Source: CAIWHR01 sp963809965 (GTDB lineage Bacteria; Pseudomonadota; Gammaproteobacteria; Burkholderiales; Casimicrobiaceae). From it: 64,000 nt of DNA. The translations under genes were made by a program, and so were the position numbers. Under the pieces are notes generated by a model. The model was not told the origin of the DNA, ran no database searches, and worked only from the letters and a program-made list of their open reading frames with translations. The stretch covers positions 45,941-109,940 of the forward strand of contig CAWELU010000059.1 of NCBI GenBank assembly GCA_963809965.1, given 5' to 3'. Below, piece after piece: positions 27,262 through 36,513 of the stretch (position 1 is the first letter of the stretch; each line of letters starts with the position of its first letter).

Positions 27262-28329
27262 TCACAGAATGCGATTGAACCAGAGGAGCGAGAGCAACGC
27301 CGAGGCGAACGCGGCGACTGCGGCAGCCGCGGCGACGAGCGCGGTCACCTCCATGTCCTTTTGCTCGAAGAAGATCTTGGTGTTGAGATTCTGGTAGATC
27401 TTCTGCAGGTCGGTGGCGCTACCCGCGTAGAAGTACTCGGCGCGGGTCAGATTGGCGATCGTCTTGAGTGACTCCTCGTCGAGCCGCACGCGCATCGACC
27501 AGCCTTCGGCTCCGATGATTTCCCCGGCCTGGGTCCCGATGCCGACGGTGTAGACGCGCACGCCGCGGTCCGCCGCCATCCGCGCGGACTCGATCGGGTC
27601 GGGTCCGGTCGTCGTCTGGCCATCCGTCAGCAGGATGATCGCGGCCGACGTGTACGAACCCGGCGGAACCGCTTTCGGCGCCGGATTCGCGGACGCGCCC
27701 GGCGCATCGAGCGGCGTGCCGCGCGGGGCTTTCGGGCGCGGATTGTACGAGCGCAGGTCGAACTCCGCATCCGGGAAGAGCATCTTGAGGGAAACGAGAA
27801 TGCCGCTGCCGACCGCGGTGCCACGTTGCAGCTGGAAGCGCTCGATCGCGGTGAGGATCTCTTCGCGGTCTTGCGTCGGCGACTGCACCACGGATGCCGT
27901 CGCGGCAAACGATACGACGCCCAGGCGCGTCGTCTTCGGCTGTTGGTCGACGAACGACCGCGCAGCCTCCTGCGCCGCGACGAGCCGGCTCGGCTTGACG
28001 TCCGCCGCCCGCATGCTGCCCGATACATCCATGGCCAGGATCACGGTCTCGTGCTGCGAGGGCAAGGTCAAGACCGCCGTAGGGCGCGCAATGGCGACGA
28101 GGAGCAGCGCGAGCGCCACCAGGAAAAGGAACGGCGGCAGGTGGCGTCGAATGCGTCCACCGCCTGCGAGCGCCTCGCGCACGAGGTTGAGGCTCGCATA
28201 TCGCAACGCGGCCTTCTTCCGTCGGCGCAACAGGAGCACGTATGCGGCGAGTGCCGCTGGAACCAGCAGCAGAAGCCACAGCAGCTCGGGCCAAAGGAAC
28301 GTCAACGGGGCCACGGCGCGCTCATGCAT
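27262..28329 (-). CDS. BatA-like VWA domain membrane protein (copy 1)
   Basis: A 355-residue Aerotolerance-type protein. Two N-terminal helices (PELLWLLLLVPAALAAYVLL and a second near 60-80) flank an RRRKKAALRYAS segment. A von Willebrand factor A domain follows with an intact MIDAS: ILAMDVSGSMRAAD (near 97), TAVGSGIL and LLTDGQTTTG. A final helix lies at the C-terminus. The start at 28329 overlaps the DUF58 gene by eight bases; a GTG at 28314 is an alternative. It is the last gene of the protease-MoxR-DUF58-VWA operon. Confidence 0.86.
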   Translation of the reverse strand: MHERAVAPLTFLWPELLWLLLLVPAALAAYVLLLRRRKKAALRYASLNLVREALAGGGRIRRHLPPFLFLVALALLLVAIARPTAVLTLPSQHETVILAMDVSGSMRAADVKPSRLVAAQEAARSFVDQQPKTTRLGVVSFAATASVVQSPTQDREEILTAIERFQLQRGTAVGSGILVSLKMLFPDAEFDLRSYNPRPKAPRGTPLDAPGASANPAPKAVPPGSYTSAAIILLTDGQTTTGPDPIESARMAADRGVRVYTVGIGTQAGEIIGAEGWSMRVRLDEESLKTIANLTRAEYFYAGSATDLQKIYQNLNTKIFFEQKDMEVTALVAAAAAVAAFASALLSLLWFNRIL

Positions 28330-29272
28330 GAAATCCGAGGTGATGCGGCAGCACGCCGCCGGTGGCGAGCTGGCTCCGGCGCTTGCGCAGATCGGCGAAG
28401 CGCAGAATGGCATCGACCAGATCGTCGTCGGTGGCAAGCTCGAGTGCGTCGACACCGGCCGACCGGAACGCCGAGCGCAGTTCGGCCTCGCGCTTCGCTG
28501 CGAGCTTCGCGAACCGTTTGCGGAAGCCGCCATCGTGCGTGTCGACGAACAACTGCTCTCCGGTCTCGGCGTCCTGGACGACGACGAGCCCGAGGTCCGG
28601 CAACTCCATCTCCAGCGGATCGTAGAGGCGAACGGCGACGACGTCGTGGCGTTGCGCCAGGTGGGCGAGCGGCTCCGCCCACCCTGGCGTGCTGATGAAA
28701 TCCGAGACCACGAACACCAGCGATCGGCGCGGCGCGACGCGATAGGCGGTTTGCAGCAGATCGCGCAGATTCGTGGCGCTCGATTGCGTTACGGCCGGGC
28801 GTTGCTGCAGCCGGTGGAGAATATGGAGCACTTGGCGCCGGCCGCTGCGTGCCGGAATGACGGTGTCCACACTGCTGCCGTAGAACAGCGCACCGACCCG
28901 GTTGCCATGGCGGGTCAGGACGCGCGCGAGCACGGTCACGAACTCGATCGATACCGCGCGCTTTTCGAGCCGTCCGGAACCGAACGCCACCGAGGGGGAG
29001 AGGTCCAGCAGGAACCACGCCGCCACTTCGCGCTCCTCGTTGTATTCGCGGACATAGGGTGTCTGCAACCGCGCGGTGACGTTCCAGTCGATGTGGCGGA
29101 CATCGTCGTGGTAGACATATTCGCGCAGGTCGGCCAGATCGAGCCCGTAGCCGCGGAAGAGCGTCCGGTAATCGCCATGCAGCACGCCGTCCAGGCGGCG
29201 GATGACCGTCCATTCGAGCCGCTTGAGGACCGCCTCAGGTGTCGGCGCCGGTGCTGCGGTCGATTCGGACAT
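28322..29272 (-). CDS. DUF58 domain protein
   Basis: A 316-residue soluble protein of the DUF58 family, partner of MoxR AAA ATPases. The core motif region REYVYHDDVRHIDWNVTARL (about 51-70) is followed by YNEEREVAAWFLLDLSPSVA, a VWA-like strand with DLSPS. The later SLVFVVSDFISTPGWAEPLA matches the family. The gene overlaps moxR by 38 bases and the VWA gene by eight, implying tight translational coupling. A chaperone-like or envelope-stress role is known for related operons; the target here is unknown. Confidence 0.88.
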   Translation of the reverse strand: MSESTAAPAPTPEAVLKRLEWTVIRRLDGVLHGDYRTLFRGYGLDLADLREYVYHDDVRHIDWNVTARLQTPYVREYNEEREVAAWFLLDLSPSVAFGSGRLEKRAVSIEFVTVLARVLTRHGNRVGALFYGSSVDTVIPARSGRRQVLHILHRLQQRPAVTQSSATNLRDLLQTAYRVAPRRSLVFVVSDFISTPGWAEPLAHLAQRHDVVAVRLYDPLEMELPDLGLVVVQDAETGEQLFVDTHDGGFRKRFAKLAAKREAELRSAFRSAGVDALELATDDDLVDAILRFADLRKRRSQLATGGVLPHHLGFHA

Positions 29273-30263
29273 GGGTTTCCAGCGGTTTCTCGGGCGCCGG
29301 CACCTTCTGCATGATCCGATGGATCAACTGGTCGGCGGTGAGCGCATCGGCCAGCGCCTCGTAGGAAAGCGACAGGCGGTGTCGCAGGACATCGGGCGCG
29401 AGATCCGTAACGTCCTCCGGCAGCACATACGGGCGGCCGCGCAGGTAGGCCAGCGCGCGCGCGCCCTCGATCAGGTGGATCGTCGCGCGGGGACTCGCGC
29501 CGTAGGTCACGTAGCGGGCCAGGTCCTTGATGCCGTAGCGTTCCGGGTTGCGCGTCGCCGCGGCAAGGCGCACGGCATACTGCATCAGCGACGGGTCCAC
29601 GTAGCCGGCGCGGCACTCGCGCTGCAGCGCCGCGAGCTCTTCGGTGGTGGCGACGGCCGCGACCTCCTGCGCCACGCCGGTCACCCGCTCGACGATCACG
29701 AACTCCTCCTCCTCGCTCGGGTAGCCCACGAGCACCTTCATCATGAAGCGGTCGACCTGCGCTTCGGGCAGCGGGTAGGTGCCCTCGGTCTCGATCGGAT
29801 TCTGCGTCGCCATGACCAGGAACGGTTGCGGGACGCGGTGCGTTTCACCGGCGATCGTGACCTGGTATTCCTGCATAACCTCGAGCAGCGCACTTTGCAC
29901 CTTCGCGGGAGCACGGTTGATTTCGTCCGCCAGGAGCAGGTTGGTGAACACCGGGCCCAGCGAGGTGTTGAACTCTCCCGTCTTCTGGTTGTAGATGCGC
30001 GTCCCGACGAGATCCGCGGGCACGAGGTCCGGCGTGAACTGGATCCGCCGGAACGTGCCACGGATCGTGCGCGCCAGCGTCTTCACCGTCAGCGTCTTGG
30101 CGAGCCCCGGCACGCCTTCGACCAGCAGATGCCCCTGCGCCAGGATCGCCACCAGCACCCGCTCGAGGAAGTGGTCCTGGCCGACGACGATGCGCTTGAC
30201 TTCGTAGAGGATGCGCTCCATCAGCGGAGTCACGTCGCTGCGGCTTCCCGTCTGGTCGTTCAT
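29235..30263 (-). CDS. MoxR family AAA+ ATPase
   Basis: A 342-residue AAA+ ATPase of the MoxR/RavA clade. Walker A is the clade-typical EGVPGLAKT (about 49-57), Walker B LLADEINRAPAKVQ (about 110-123), sensor 1 VMATQNPIETEGTYPLPEAQ, and the lid region GASPRATIHLIEGARALAYL. MoxR proteins are thought to act as chaperones that insert cofactors or assemble complexes together with VWA proteins. The gene is second in the operon, 26 bases after the S1C protease gene. Confidence 0.93.
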   Translation of the reverse strand: MNDQTGSRSDVTPLMERILYEVKRIVVGQDHFLERVLVAILAQGHLLVEGVPGLAKTLTVKTLARTIRGTFRRIQFTPDLVPADLVGTRIYNQKTGEFNTSLGPVFTNLLLADEINRAPAKVQSALLEVMQEYQVTIAGETHRVPQPFLVMATQNPIETEGTYPLPEAQVDRFMMKVLVGYPSEEEEFVIVERVTGVAQEVAAVATTEELAALQRECRAGYVDPSLMQYAVRLAAATRNPERYGIKDLARYVTYGASPRATIHLIEGARALAYLRGRPYVLPEDVTDLAPDVLRHRLSLSYEALADALTADQLIHRIMQKVPAPEKPLETHVRIDRSTGADT

Positions 30264-30289
30264 GCTCTGTTGCCTCGGGTGATGTCGGG

Positions 30290-31231
30290 TCAGAATGGTG
30301 AAACACCGGCCGCCGCCGCAGCGTTTTCGATCGGAACGGCAAAACCGATGCCGATGAAGACACTCTGCTCGGTCGGATTCAGGATGGCGGTGACGATCCC
30401 GACCACCTCGCCGTCCATGGTCACCAGCGGGCCGCCGGAATTGCCGGGATTGACCGCCGCGTCGAACTGGATCAGGTTCGTCAGGAGGCGGTGACCCTGC
30501 GGCGATCGGTATTCCCGCCCCAGCCCGGAGACCACGCCGGCCGACACCGACGGACCGATGGCGAACGGAAAGCCCACGGCGATCACCTCGTCGCCCGGGG
30601 CAAGATCGGCCGTCGAGCGCAGCGTCGCGGCGGGAAGGTCGTCCGGGAGCTTCTTCGCCTGCAGCACGGCAAGGTCGTGCTCCGGCCGCACGCCGATCAC
30701 CGTGGCCTCCGATTCGAGCCCGTCGTCGAACTCGACCTGTACGCGTTCGGCACCCGCGACGACGTGGAGGTTGGTCAGGATGATGCCGGTGTCGACGATG
30801 ACCACGCCGCTACCTACACCTTGCAGCACGTGTCCGTCCTTTTCCTTTTCGTGTCCCAGGCCCCGAACCCGGACGACCGACTTGCGCACGGCCTCGTACG
30901 CCTTGGCCGCACGCGAGGGCATCGGCACGGTCTCGAGCGTGTGCACAACGGCGGCGTCGATGTCCTGTTGCGTGATCGTCCGCGGCGCGCGTGTGATCGC
31001 GGCATGCGCCAGGATCAGCGCCAGCGCGATCGATGCCGCGCCGGCCAGCAGCAGCGCCCGCTCGTGGCGCGTATGGAAGCGACGCCAGCGCGAGCCGAAC
31101 CGCGACGTCAACCCGCCGGCCGGGGGCGCCGCGGTGAGCGGAGTCGTGCTCATCCGCGTTGGCGTCGATTCGCTATCCGCCGGCACCTTGCGCGCATGAC
31201 CCGAGCTGCTGTACAGCGTGGCCTTCTTCAT
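30290..31231 (-). CDS. Membrane-anchored S1C (HtrA/DegP-like) serine protease without PDZ
   Basis: A 313-residue protease. A cytosolic tail of about 75 residues precedes one membrane helix, ALLLAGAASIALALILAHAA. The trypsin-like domain has an intact triad: His in ILTNLHVVAGAE (near 155), Asp in RPEHDLAVLQAKKL (near 184) and Ser in AAVNPGNSGGPLV (near 263). No PDZ follows; the protein ends soon after the protease fold. The start at 31231 is chosen over 31306 and 31153, all in frame, and remains uncertain. It leads the MoxR-DUF58-VWA operon. Confidence 0.87.
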   Translation of the reverse strand: MKKATLYSSSGHARKVPADSESTPTRMSTTPLTAAPPAGGLTSRFGSRWRRFHTRHERALLLAGAASIALALILAHAAITRAPRTITQQDIDAAVVHTLETVPMPSRAAKAYEAVRKSVVRVRGLGHEKEKDGHVLQGVGSGVVIVDTGIILTNLHVVAGAERVQVEFDDGLESEATVIGVRPEHDLAVLQAKKLPDDLPAATLRSTADLAPGDEVIAVGFPFAIGPSVSAGVVSGLGREYRSPQGHRLLTNLIQFDAAVNPGNSGGPLVTMDGEVVGIVTAILNPTEQSVFIGIGFAVPIENAAAAAGVSPF

Positions 31232-31507
31232 CGGCGATGGTTTCCGTCCGGCCGCTCCCGTTGGTCGGCGCAGCAAAAAGGTAACAGATAAATTGGCGCC
31301 GGACACGATTTTCCGACGGCGGGCCGTTGGTTTCGCGCCGGGCGACGGGGCGGCCTACGAACATGGCCGGCTTCCGCGTCGGCTTTCGTCGCGGCGGCCC
31401 ATCGTCCGGTGGGCGACGTCGATGTCGCTGCGGGTTTGTCGGGGCGCAGGCGCTTATGCTACGTTGGTCCCGCTGCCAATGATTCGCATGCCTGACGAGA
31501 AGGCGCA

Positions 31508-33247
31508 ATGCAGACCCCGCGCGTCGACCCGCTGCCAACTGCCAATGCGTTGCTGACGGCTGCGCACGCGGCGTTGGCGCGCGGTGATGCCGCGGCAGCA
31601 GAAGCAGGGTACCGGGAGGTGATCCGGCGATTCGGTCCCCGCCCGGAGTGGCTCGCCAATCTCGGTGCGATCCTGTCGACGGCGGGGCGCTTTGCCGATG
31701 CGGCCGGGGTCCTGCGTCAGGCAAGTGCCGCGCTGCCCGACCACGCGGGCGTGATGTCGAATCTGGGCTACGCGCTGCTCCAATCGGGCGTCACGGGGGA
31801 GGCGCTGGATTTTCTCGAACGGGCGACGCAGCGCGATGCCCGTCTTGTCGAGGCCTGGAACAACCTCGGACTCGCCTACCTTGCCCAGGGCGATTACGTC
31901 CGCGCCGAATCGGCGTTCTTGCGTTCCCTGGAGCTGTCCCCGCGCTACACACCGGCCTTGTCGAACTGGTGCGACGCGCTCCTGCGCCGCGGCCTTTTCG
32001 GGGAAGCGCGCGACTTCGTCGCGGCCCGGGCGCACGCTGATCCGGATAATCCCGATGCGTGGTTCAAGTACGGCTTCACGCTGACGCTGACGTGCGAGTT
32101 CGAGCGGGCCCGCGAGGTGCTGGAGCGCGCCGCGGCGCTCGACCCCGGCTACGCGCCGATCTATCACAACCTCGGCACGGTGGCGCTCTGGCAGAACCGC
32201 CTGGACGAAGCGATCCATTGGTTCCGCACGGCGCTCGATCGTGACGGTAACGATGCCGATGCACAGCTGGGGCTTGCGCAGGCGCTCCTCAAGCTGCGGC
32301 GCTCGGACGAAGGCTGGCGTCGGTTCGAAGCACGCAATGCACAGACGGGTTCGGTCGCCGGGATCAACATCGTCGACGTTCCACGTTGGGCCGGTGCGCC
32401 GCTGCCCGGCGGGACGTTGGTGGTCCACTGCGAACAGGGATTGGGCGATGTGCTGCAGTTCGCTCGTTTTCTGGCGACGGCAAGGGAGCGCGTGGGACGT
32501 TTGCTGCTTCATTGTGACGGGTACTGGTCGACACTACGACGGCTGGTCGGGACCGCTCCCGGCGTCGATGGCTTCGTCGATCGCACCGTGGGCCGCCTGC
32601 GCGCCAGCGCGATCTGTCCACTGTTGAGTCTTCCCGACGTGCTGCGGCTCGGCGACGCGGCTTTCGCGTCACGCGACGCCTACCTGGAACCGCCTGCGGC
32701 GGAGCGCGAGCGATGGCATCGGCGGATGGAGGACGTTGGAGAACTGCGAGTCGGTCTTTGCTGGGGCGGCAATCCGCGGATCAATCAGCCATTCGCGAGC
32801 CGGATCGACGAGCGGCGCAGTGTTCCGCCCGGGTTGCTGCAACCCCTGTTCGACGTGCCCGGCGTACGCATGTACAGCCTGCAGAAAGGTCCGGCCGCCG
32901 GGGCCGACGTCGCCGCAAGCCTCCGTTCGCGGCTCGTCGACTGGACGAGCGAGTTCGCCGACTATGCGGACACGGCGGCATTCGTCGCCAACCTCGACCT
33001 GGTGATCTCCGTCGACACGTCGGTTGTCCATTGTGCGGGGGCGATCGGCATCCCGGTGTTCATGCTCGACCGGTTCGACAATTGCTGGCGGTGGGGAACG
33101 GATTCCGCGGATCCGGGTTGGTACACGTCGCTGCGCGTCTTCCGGCAACCGGCGTTCGGCGAGTGGGAGCCTGCCGTCGACCGACTGCGACAGGAACTCG
33201 CGGCCTGGGCCGCTGCGCCCGCTGCGGCGCGGCGAGCGGCCCCTTGA
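31508..33247 (+). CDS. TPR protein with C-terminal glycosyltransferase-like domain
   Basis: A 579-residue protein. Residues 15-290 hold about seven tetratricopeptide repeats (for example LVEAWNNLGLAYLAQGDYVR, YAPIYHNLGTVALWQNRLDE). From about 300 to 560 a domain like GT9/GT41 glycosyltransferases appears: GGTLVVHCEQGLGDVLQFAR, RVGLCWGGNP and DLVISVDTSVVHCAGAIGIP with the sugar-nucleotide binding HCAGAIG turn. It could modify proteins or glycans, but may also be a non-catalytic homologue. It is transcribed divergently from the protease operon. Confidence 0.82.
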   Translation: MQTPRVDPLPTANALLTAAHAALARGDAAAAEAGYREVIRRFGPRPEWLANLGAILSTAGRFADAAGVLRQASAALPDHAGVMSNLGYALLQSGVTGEALDFLERATQRDARLVEAWNNLGLAYLAQGDYVRAESAFLRSLELSPRYTPALSNWCDALLRRGLFGEARDFVAARAHADPDNPDAWFKYGFTLTLTCEFERAREVLERAAALDPGYAPIYHNLGTVALWQNRLDEAIHWFRTALDRDGNDADAQLGLAQALLKLRRSDEGWRRFEARNAQTGSVAGINIVDVPRWAGAPLPGGTLVVHCEQGLGDVLQFARFLATARERVGRLLLHCDGYWSTLRRLVGTAPGVDGFVDRTVGRLRASAICPLLSLPDVLRLGDAAFASRDAYLEPPAAERERWHRRMEDVGELRVGLCWGGNPRINQPFASRIDERRSVPPGLLQPLFDVPGVRMYSLQKGPAAGADVAASLRSRLVDWTSEFADYADTAAFVANLDLVISVDTSVVHCAGAIGIPVFMLDRFDNCWRWGTDSADPGWYTSLRVFRQPAFGEWEPAVDRLRQELAAWAAAPAAARRAAP

Positions 33248-33306
33248 CTTTTGCCGCACCCCCGGCGCCCAATGACGCCGATTTCGCCAGCCGCGGGGAG
33301 CCTGTC

Positions 33307-33732
33307 ATGCCGATTCGATCGTTGCGCAGCATCGTCGCGGGACAGCCCCCGATCACCGCAGCCAAGACCGCGACCGTACTCGAAGCGGCGCTGCTGATGA
33401 AGCAACAGGGGAAGGGCGCGTTGCTGGTTCTCGATGGGACGCGGCTGATCGGAATCTTCACCGAGCGCGACGCGTTGTTTCGCGTGATTGCCGCGCGCCG
33501 CGATCCGGCGAGCACGCGCCTTGCCGACGTGATGACCCCGCAGCCCCTGACCATCCATCCCGACGAGCCGTTCGGACGCGCTTTGCGGATCATGCACGAG
33601 GGGGGGTTTCGCCACATTCCGGTCGTCGAGCACGAGCGTCCGCTCGGGATCGTCTCGGCGCGCGACGCTCTCGACGACGACCTCTACGACTTGCGCGTGG
33701 ATCTCGCGCAGAGAGAGGAAGAGCGCGACTGA
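33307..33732 (+). CDS. Tandem CBS-domain protein
   Basis: A 141-residue protein consisting of two CBS domains (a Bateman module). CBS1 includes VLEAALLMKQQGKGALLVLD and GIFTERDALFRVI; CBS2 includes VMTPQPLTIHPDEPFGRALR and GGFRHIPVVEHERPLGIVSA. Such stand-alone modules bind adenosine nucleotides and sense energy state; the partner is unknown. It lies 59 bases after the TPR gene, so it could be co-transcribed. Confidence 0.9.
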   Translation: MPIRSLRSIVAGQPPITAAKTATVLEAALLMKQQGKGALLVLDGTRLIGIFTERDALFRVIAARRDPASTRLADVMTPQPLTIHPDEPFGRALRIMHEGGFRHIPVVEHERPLGIVSARDALDDDLYDLRVDLAQREEERD

Positions 33733-33841
33733 ACCGCATCCGCACGGCGCCACGCGGGCGCTGCGGCGGCATTGCCGCCTCGAAGTGGGCCGCGCCAACG
33801 GGGGAGCGGTCGGGTGACGAGCGGCCGGAATATCTCTTGCG

Positions 33842-35347
33842 TCAGGAGACGAGTAGCGCCTGACGCGCCAAGTCCGCGAGTGAGCGTTCGAGATTCGCGG
33901 CGGCGTTCGGTTCCGGCTCGCCCGCCCATCCGATCGAGGCGATCTCCCGGCGCGTGCGCGCGCCGTCGAGCAGGGGGAGCAGCCGACGCGCGTCCTCGCT
34001 GATCGTCACCGACTCGTGCCGCAGATTCGTAACCGCCGTGCCGCGCCGCGCCTGCAATATGGCGAGGGCGCTCGCTTGCGGACGCGAACCGGGGACGAGC
34101 ACGAACGGTGCACCGTCCATGTGCAACTCCACGATTCCTGCGGCGTAGCAATGCAGAAGATGCGACGCCAAGGATTCCCGCGCGCCGTCCGTCCCGCCGC
34201 GACCGACGTGTTCGCCGGCCGCTGCACATAGATCGTCGAACGGCAAAGAGGCGGGCCAGGCGTCGGCCAGGATGCCCATCGCGGCCTTCGCGATCGGCAA
34301 TCCCGTCGTCGTGGTCGCGCCATTCGGGGCGCGAAACTGCGCCCGTTCCGCCGAACCCGGGTCGGGCGGGGTGCCGACGGGCCGCGCCGCGGACGCGACC
34401 CGGAGCGGCATCAAGCGGGTCGGCGATACCTTGCGATTGAGCGCTATGCCATCACGAACGAGCAGGGTTTCGCGAAACGCGCGGTTGCGCAGGAAATCCA
34501 TGAACTGCTCGCGCTTCAGCACGTCCGGCGCAATGCGCGCCAATGTCTGGGCGACCGGTGCCGCGAAGTCGCCCGGCATCATGGTCTTGAAATCGGTCTC
34601 ACCCAGATAGCGCAGGCCGTGCCGCGCGACATGCTCGATGAACTGATAGAAATAGACCGGGTCGTTCACTTCTTCCAGATGCTCGTGCAGCAGATAGAAA
34701 TCGGGTTGCGTGCGGACCCAGTCCGCTTCGGAACGCAGCATGCTGCCATAACCGGACGTGCTGCCCTGCAACGACTCGGCCAGAAAATCGAGCATCGCGC
34801 GGGCCTGCTGGACGCGCATGGCGGCATCGGTGAACTGGCGGGTGTGGTAGCGCATCGCGGACCGGACCACACCGCGCATCCCCCACCCGGGCAGCGTGTT
34901 GTAGCTGATGTACGCCACGCCGGACGGCGCGAGTTGCGCGGCGCAGAGCGCGATGAGTCTTTCCTGAACGTCGTCCGGGACCCAGGAATACACGCCGTGC
35001 GCGATGATGTAGTCGAAAGTCCCGAGCTCCGCGCCAAGATTGCGGATGTCGAGGTTAAGCAGCCGGATGTTGGCGAGGCCGAGCGCCTCGATGTCGCCCA
35101 CACCCTGGCTCACCTGTACGGGCGAGAAATCGATCCCGATGAACTCCGCGCGCGGAAGGCACGCCGCCATCGGAATCAGGTTGCCTCCCGATGCGCAACC
35201 GAGCTCCAGCACTCGGCAGCGATCGACCGGCGGCGTCGTCATGCCGAAAAGCCAGGCGATCAACGCGAGCCGACCCGGATGCGTCTGCGGGAACGGAAAA
35301 CTCCGATAGGGAGTTTCGTCGTAGCTTGCCTGCAGGCCAGCGCTCAT
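33842..35347 (-). CDS. Methyltransferase with methyltransferase-regulatory domain
   Basis: A 501-residue protein. The N-terminal class I methyltransferase fold has VLELGCASGGNLIPMA (about 49-64), EFIGIDFSPVQV and YIIAHGVYSWVPDDVQERL. Residues of about 215-310 match the regulatory domain PF10119 (RTQPDFYLLHEHLEEVNDPV, YFYQFIEHVARHGLRYLGE). A C-terminal region of about 190 residues follows. The ATG at 35347 is chosen over 35416 because MSAGLQASYDETPYRSFPFP is the usual beginning. The target is unknown; homologues are often near envelope genes. Confidence 0.86.
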   Translation of the reverse strand: MSAGLQASYDETPYRSFPFPQTHPGRLALIAWLFGMTTPPVDRCRVLELGCASGGNLIPMAACLPRAEFIGIDFSPVQVSQGVGDIEALGLANIRLLNLDIRNLGAELGTFDYIIAHGVYSWVPDDVQERLIALCAAQLAPSGVAYISYNTLPGWGMRGVVRSAMRYHTRQFTDAAMRVQQARAMLDFLAESLQGSTSGYGSMLRSEADWVRTQPDFYLLHEHLEEVNDPVYFYQFIEHVARHGLRYLGETDFKTMMPGDFAAPVAQTLARIAPDVLKREQFMDFLRNRAFRETLLVRDGIALNRKVSPTRLMPLRVASAARPVGTPPDPGSAERAQFRAPNGATTTTGLPIAKAAMGILADAWPASLPFDDLCAAAGEHVGRGGTDGARESLASHLLHCYAAGIVELHMDGAPFVLVPGSRPQASALAILQARRGTAVTNLRHESVTISEDARRLLPLLDGARTRREIASIGWAGEPEPNAAANLERSLADLARQALLVS

Positions 35348-35434
35348 CGCGTTCCCGAGCGCGCGTACCGTGCTTTGTGCCGATATAGTGCGCCGCGGCA
35401 CGATCGCGCGCGGCACGGCGTGATCATGAACTCC

Positions 35435-35557
35435 TCATCTGGCCCGTTCCGTGATCTCGCCGTCGACGTACGCGAGGTACGCAACACCCGGCACGCCATC
35501 GTCGGCGGACGCGAGCGGTACGGTGAAGGACAACAGGCAAAGCGCGGCGGTTCTCAT
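35435..35557 (-). CDS. Possible 40-aa secreted peptide or gene remnant
   Basis: A short ORF beginning MRTAALCLLSFTVPLASA, which reads as a complete signal peptide, then about 22 residues including VAYLAYVDGEITERAR and a stop. There is no clear ribosome binding site. It could be a real small exported protein, a truncated remnant, or chance. It lies 88 bases upstream of the methyltransferase start, same strand. Confidence 0.28.
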   Translation of the reverse strand: MRTAALCLLSFTVPLASADDGVPGVAYLAYVDGEITERAR

Positions 35558-35751
35558 GCAATGTCAGGTGACGATGCTTGACGGCGATGACGGGTTACCG
35601 GCGGGCCTCGCCTCCCGACCCGAGTGACAGACCGGCGGCGACCGCGGTCGGTCCTGCATTCTCGGTTATCACGCCCATTGCGTAAACGGCACCGACCATG
35701 AATAATGACGGCGTCATGGGTCGGTCCCGCTTGCAGCTCAAAGGAGGCGCA

Positions 35752-36459
35752 ATGTTGAATTTCTCTCACCGTGATCGCCCTGCCGTAGCCAAGGACACGG
35801 GCAAGGCCCAGCTCAAGCCCGCTCTGTACGATCCGCCGGGATCGCTCGCGAAAAGCGCGTCGGGCGCCACGCCAAGGCCCGCGTCCTCGCCGTACGCGAC
35901 ACCGACTCGCGACACGACGCACCCTCCCGTCCGCGACGACGCCGCAACGCCCATGCCCCCGAGCGATACCACTGGGCAGGCCGCCGTCCCCGCAGCGGTG
36001 CCCGCCGTTGCCGGCGCAGCGCCCGCCGCGGCCCCGGGAAGCAAGCTCTTCGTCGGCGTCAACATCAAGTTGAAGGGCGTGGAGATTTCCGATTGCGATG
36101 TCCTCGTCATCGAGGGGCACGTCGAGGCGACCGTGCACAGCAAGACGATGCAGATTGCCAAACCCGGAACGCTCGTCGGGACCGCTCTGATCGACGTCGC
36201 AGAAGTCCATGGCGAGTTCTCCGGTGAGTTGACCGCGCGAACGCGCCTCGTCGTGCACGGTACGGGCCGCGTGTCCGGCACCATCCGCTACGGCAAGCTT
36301 GTCGTCGCGGAGGGGGGCGAGATCAACGGCGACGTGAAGCGGCTGGAAGCATCGAATGCGCAAGCGAGAACGCCAACGCCTCCGCCTGTCGATGCGCGCA
36401 GGACGGCGGAGCCGGTGCACGGTGCGTCATGGGGAACATCGTCCGGGCCGGAGCCGTGA
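35752..36459 (+). CDS. Bactofilin family cytoskeletal protein
   Basis: A 235-residue protein. The first 105 residues are Pro/Ala/Thr-rich and likely disordered. A bactofilin beta-helix domain follows (PF04519, about 105-210): LFVGVNIKLKGVEISDCDVL, IEGHVEATVHSKTMQIAKPG, FSGELTARTRLVVHGTGRVS and YGKLVVAEGGEINGDVKRLE. A short tail ends the protein. The start at 35752 has AAAGGAGG upstream and is preferred over 35698. Bactofilins polymerise and organise cell-shape or envelope proteins. Confidence 0.9.
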   Translation: MLNFSHRDRPAVAKDTGKAQLKPALYDPPGSLAKSASGATPRPASSPYATPTRDTTHPPVRDDAATPMPPSDTTGQAAVPAAVPAVAGAAPAAAPGSKLFVGVNIKLKGVEISDCDVLVIEGHVEATVHSKTMQIAKPGTLVGTALIDVAEVHGEFSGELTARTRLVVHGTGRVSGTIRYGKLVVAEGGEINGDVKRLEASNAQARTPTPPPVDARRTAEPVHGASWGTSSGPEP

Positions 36460-36513
36460 TGCGCACGGGATAGCCCGCGGGCAAGATCGTCTGGCGGTGC
36501 GGCGGGCGCGCGG

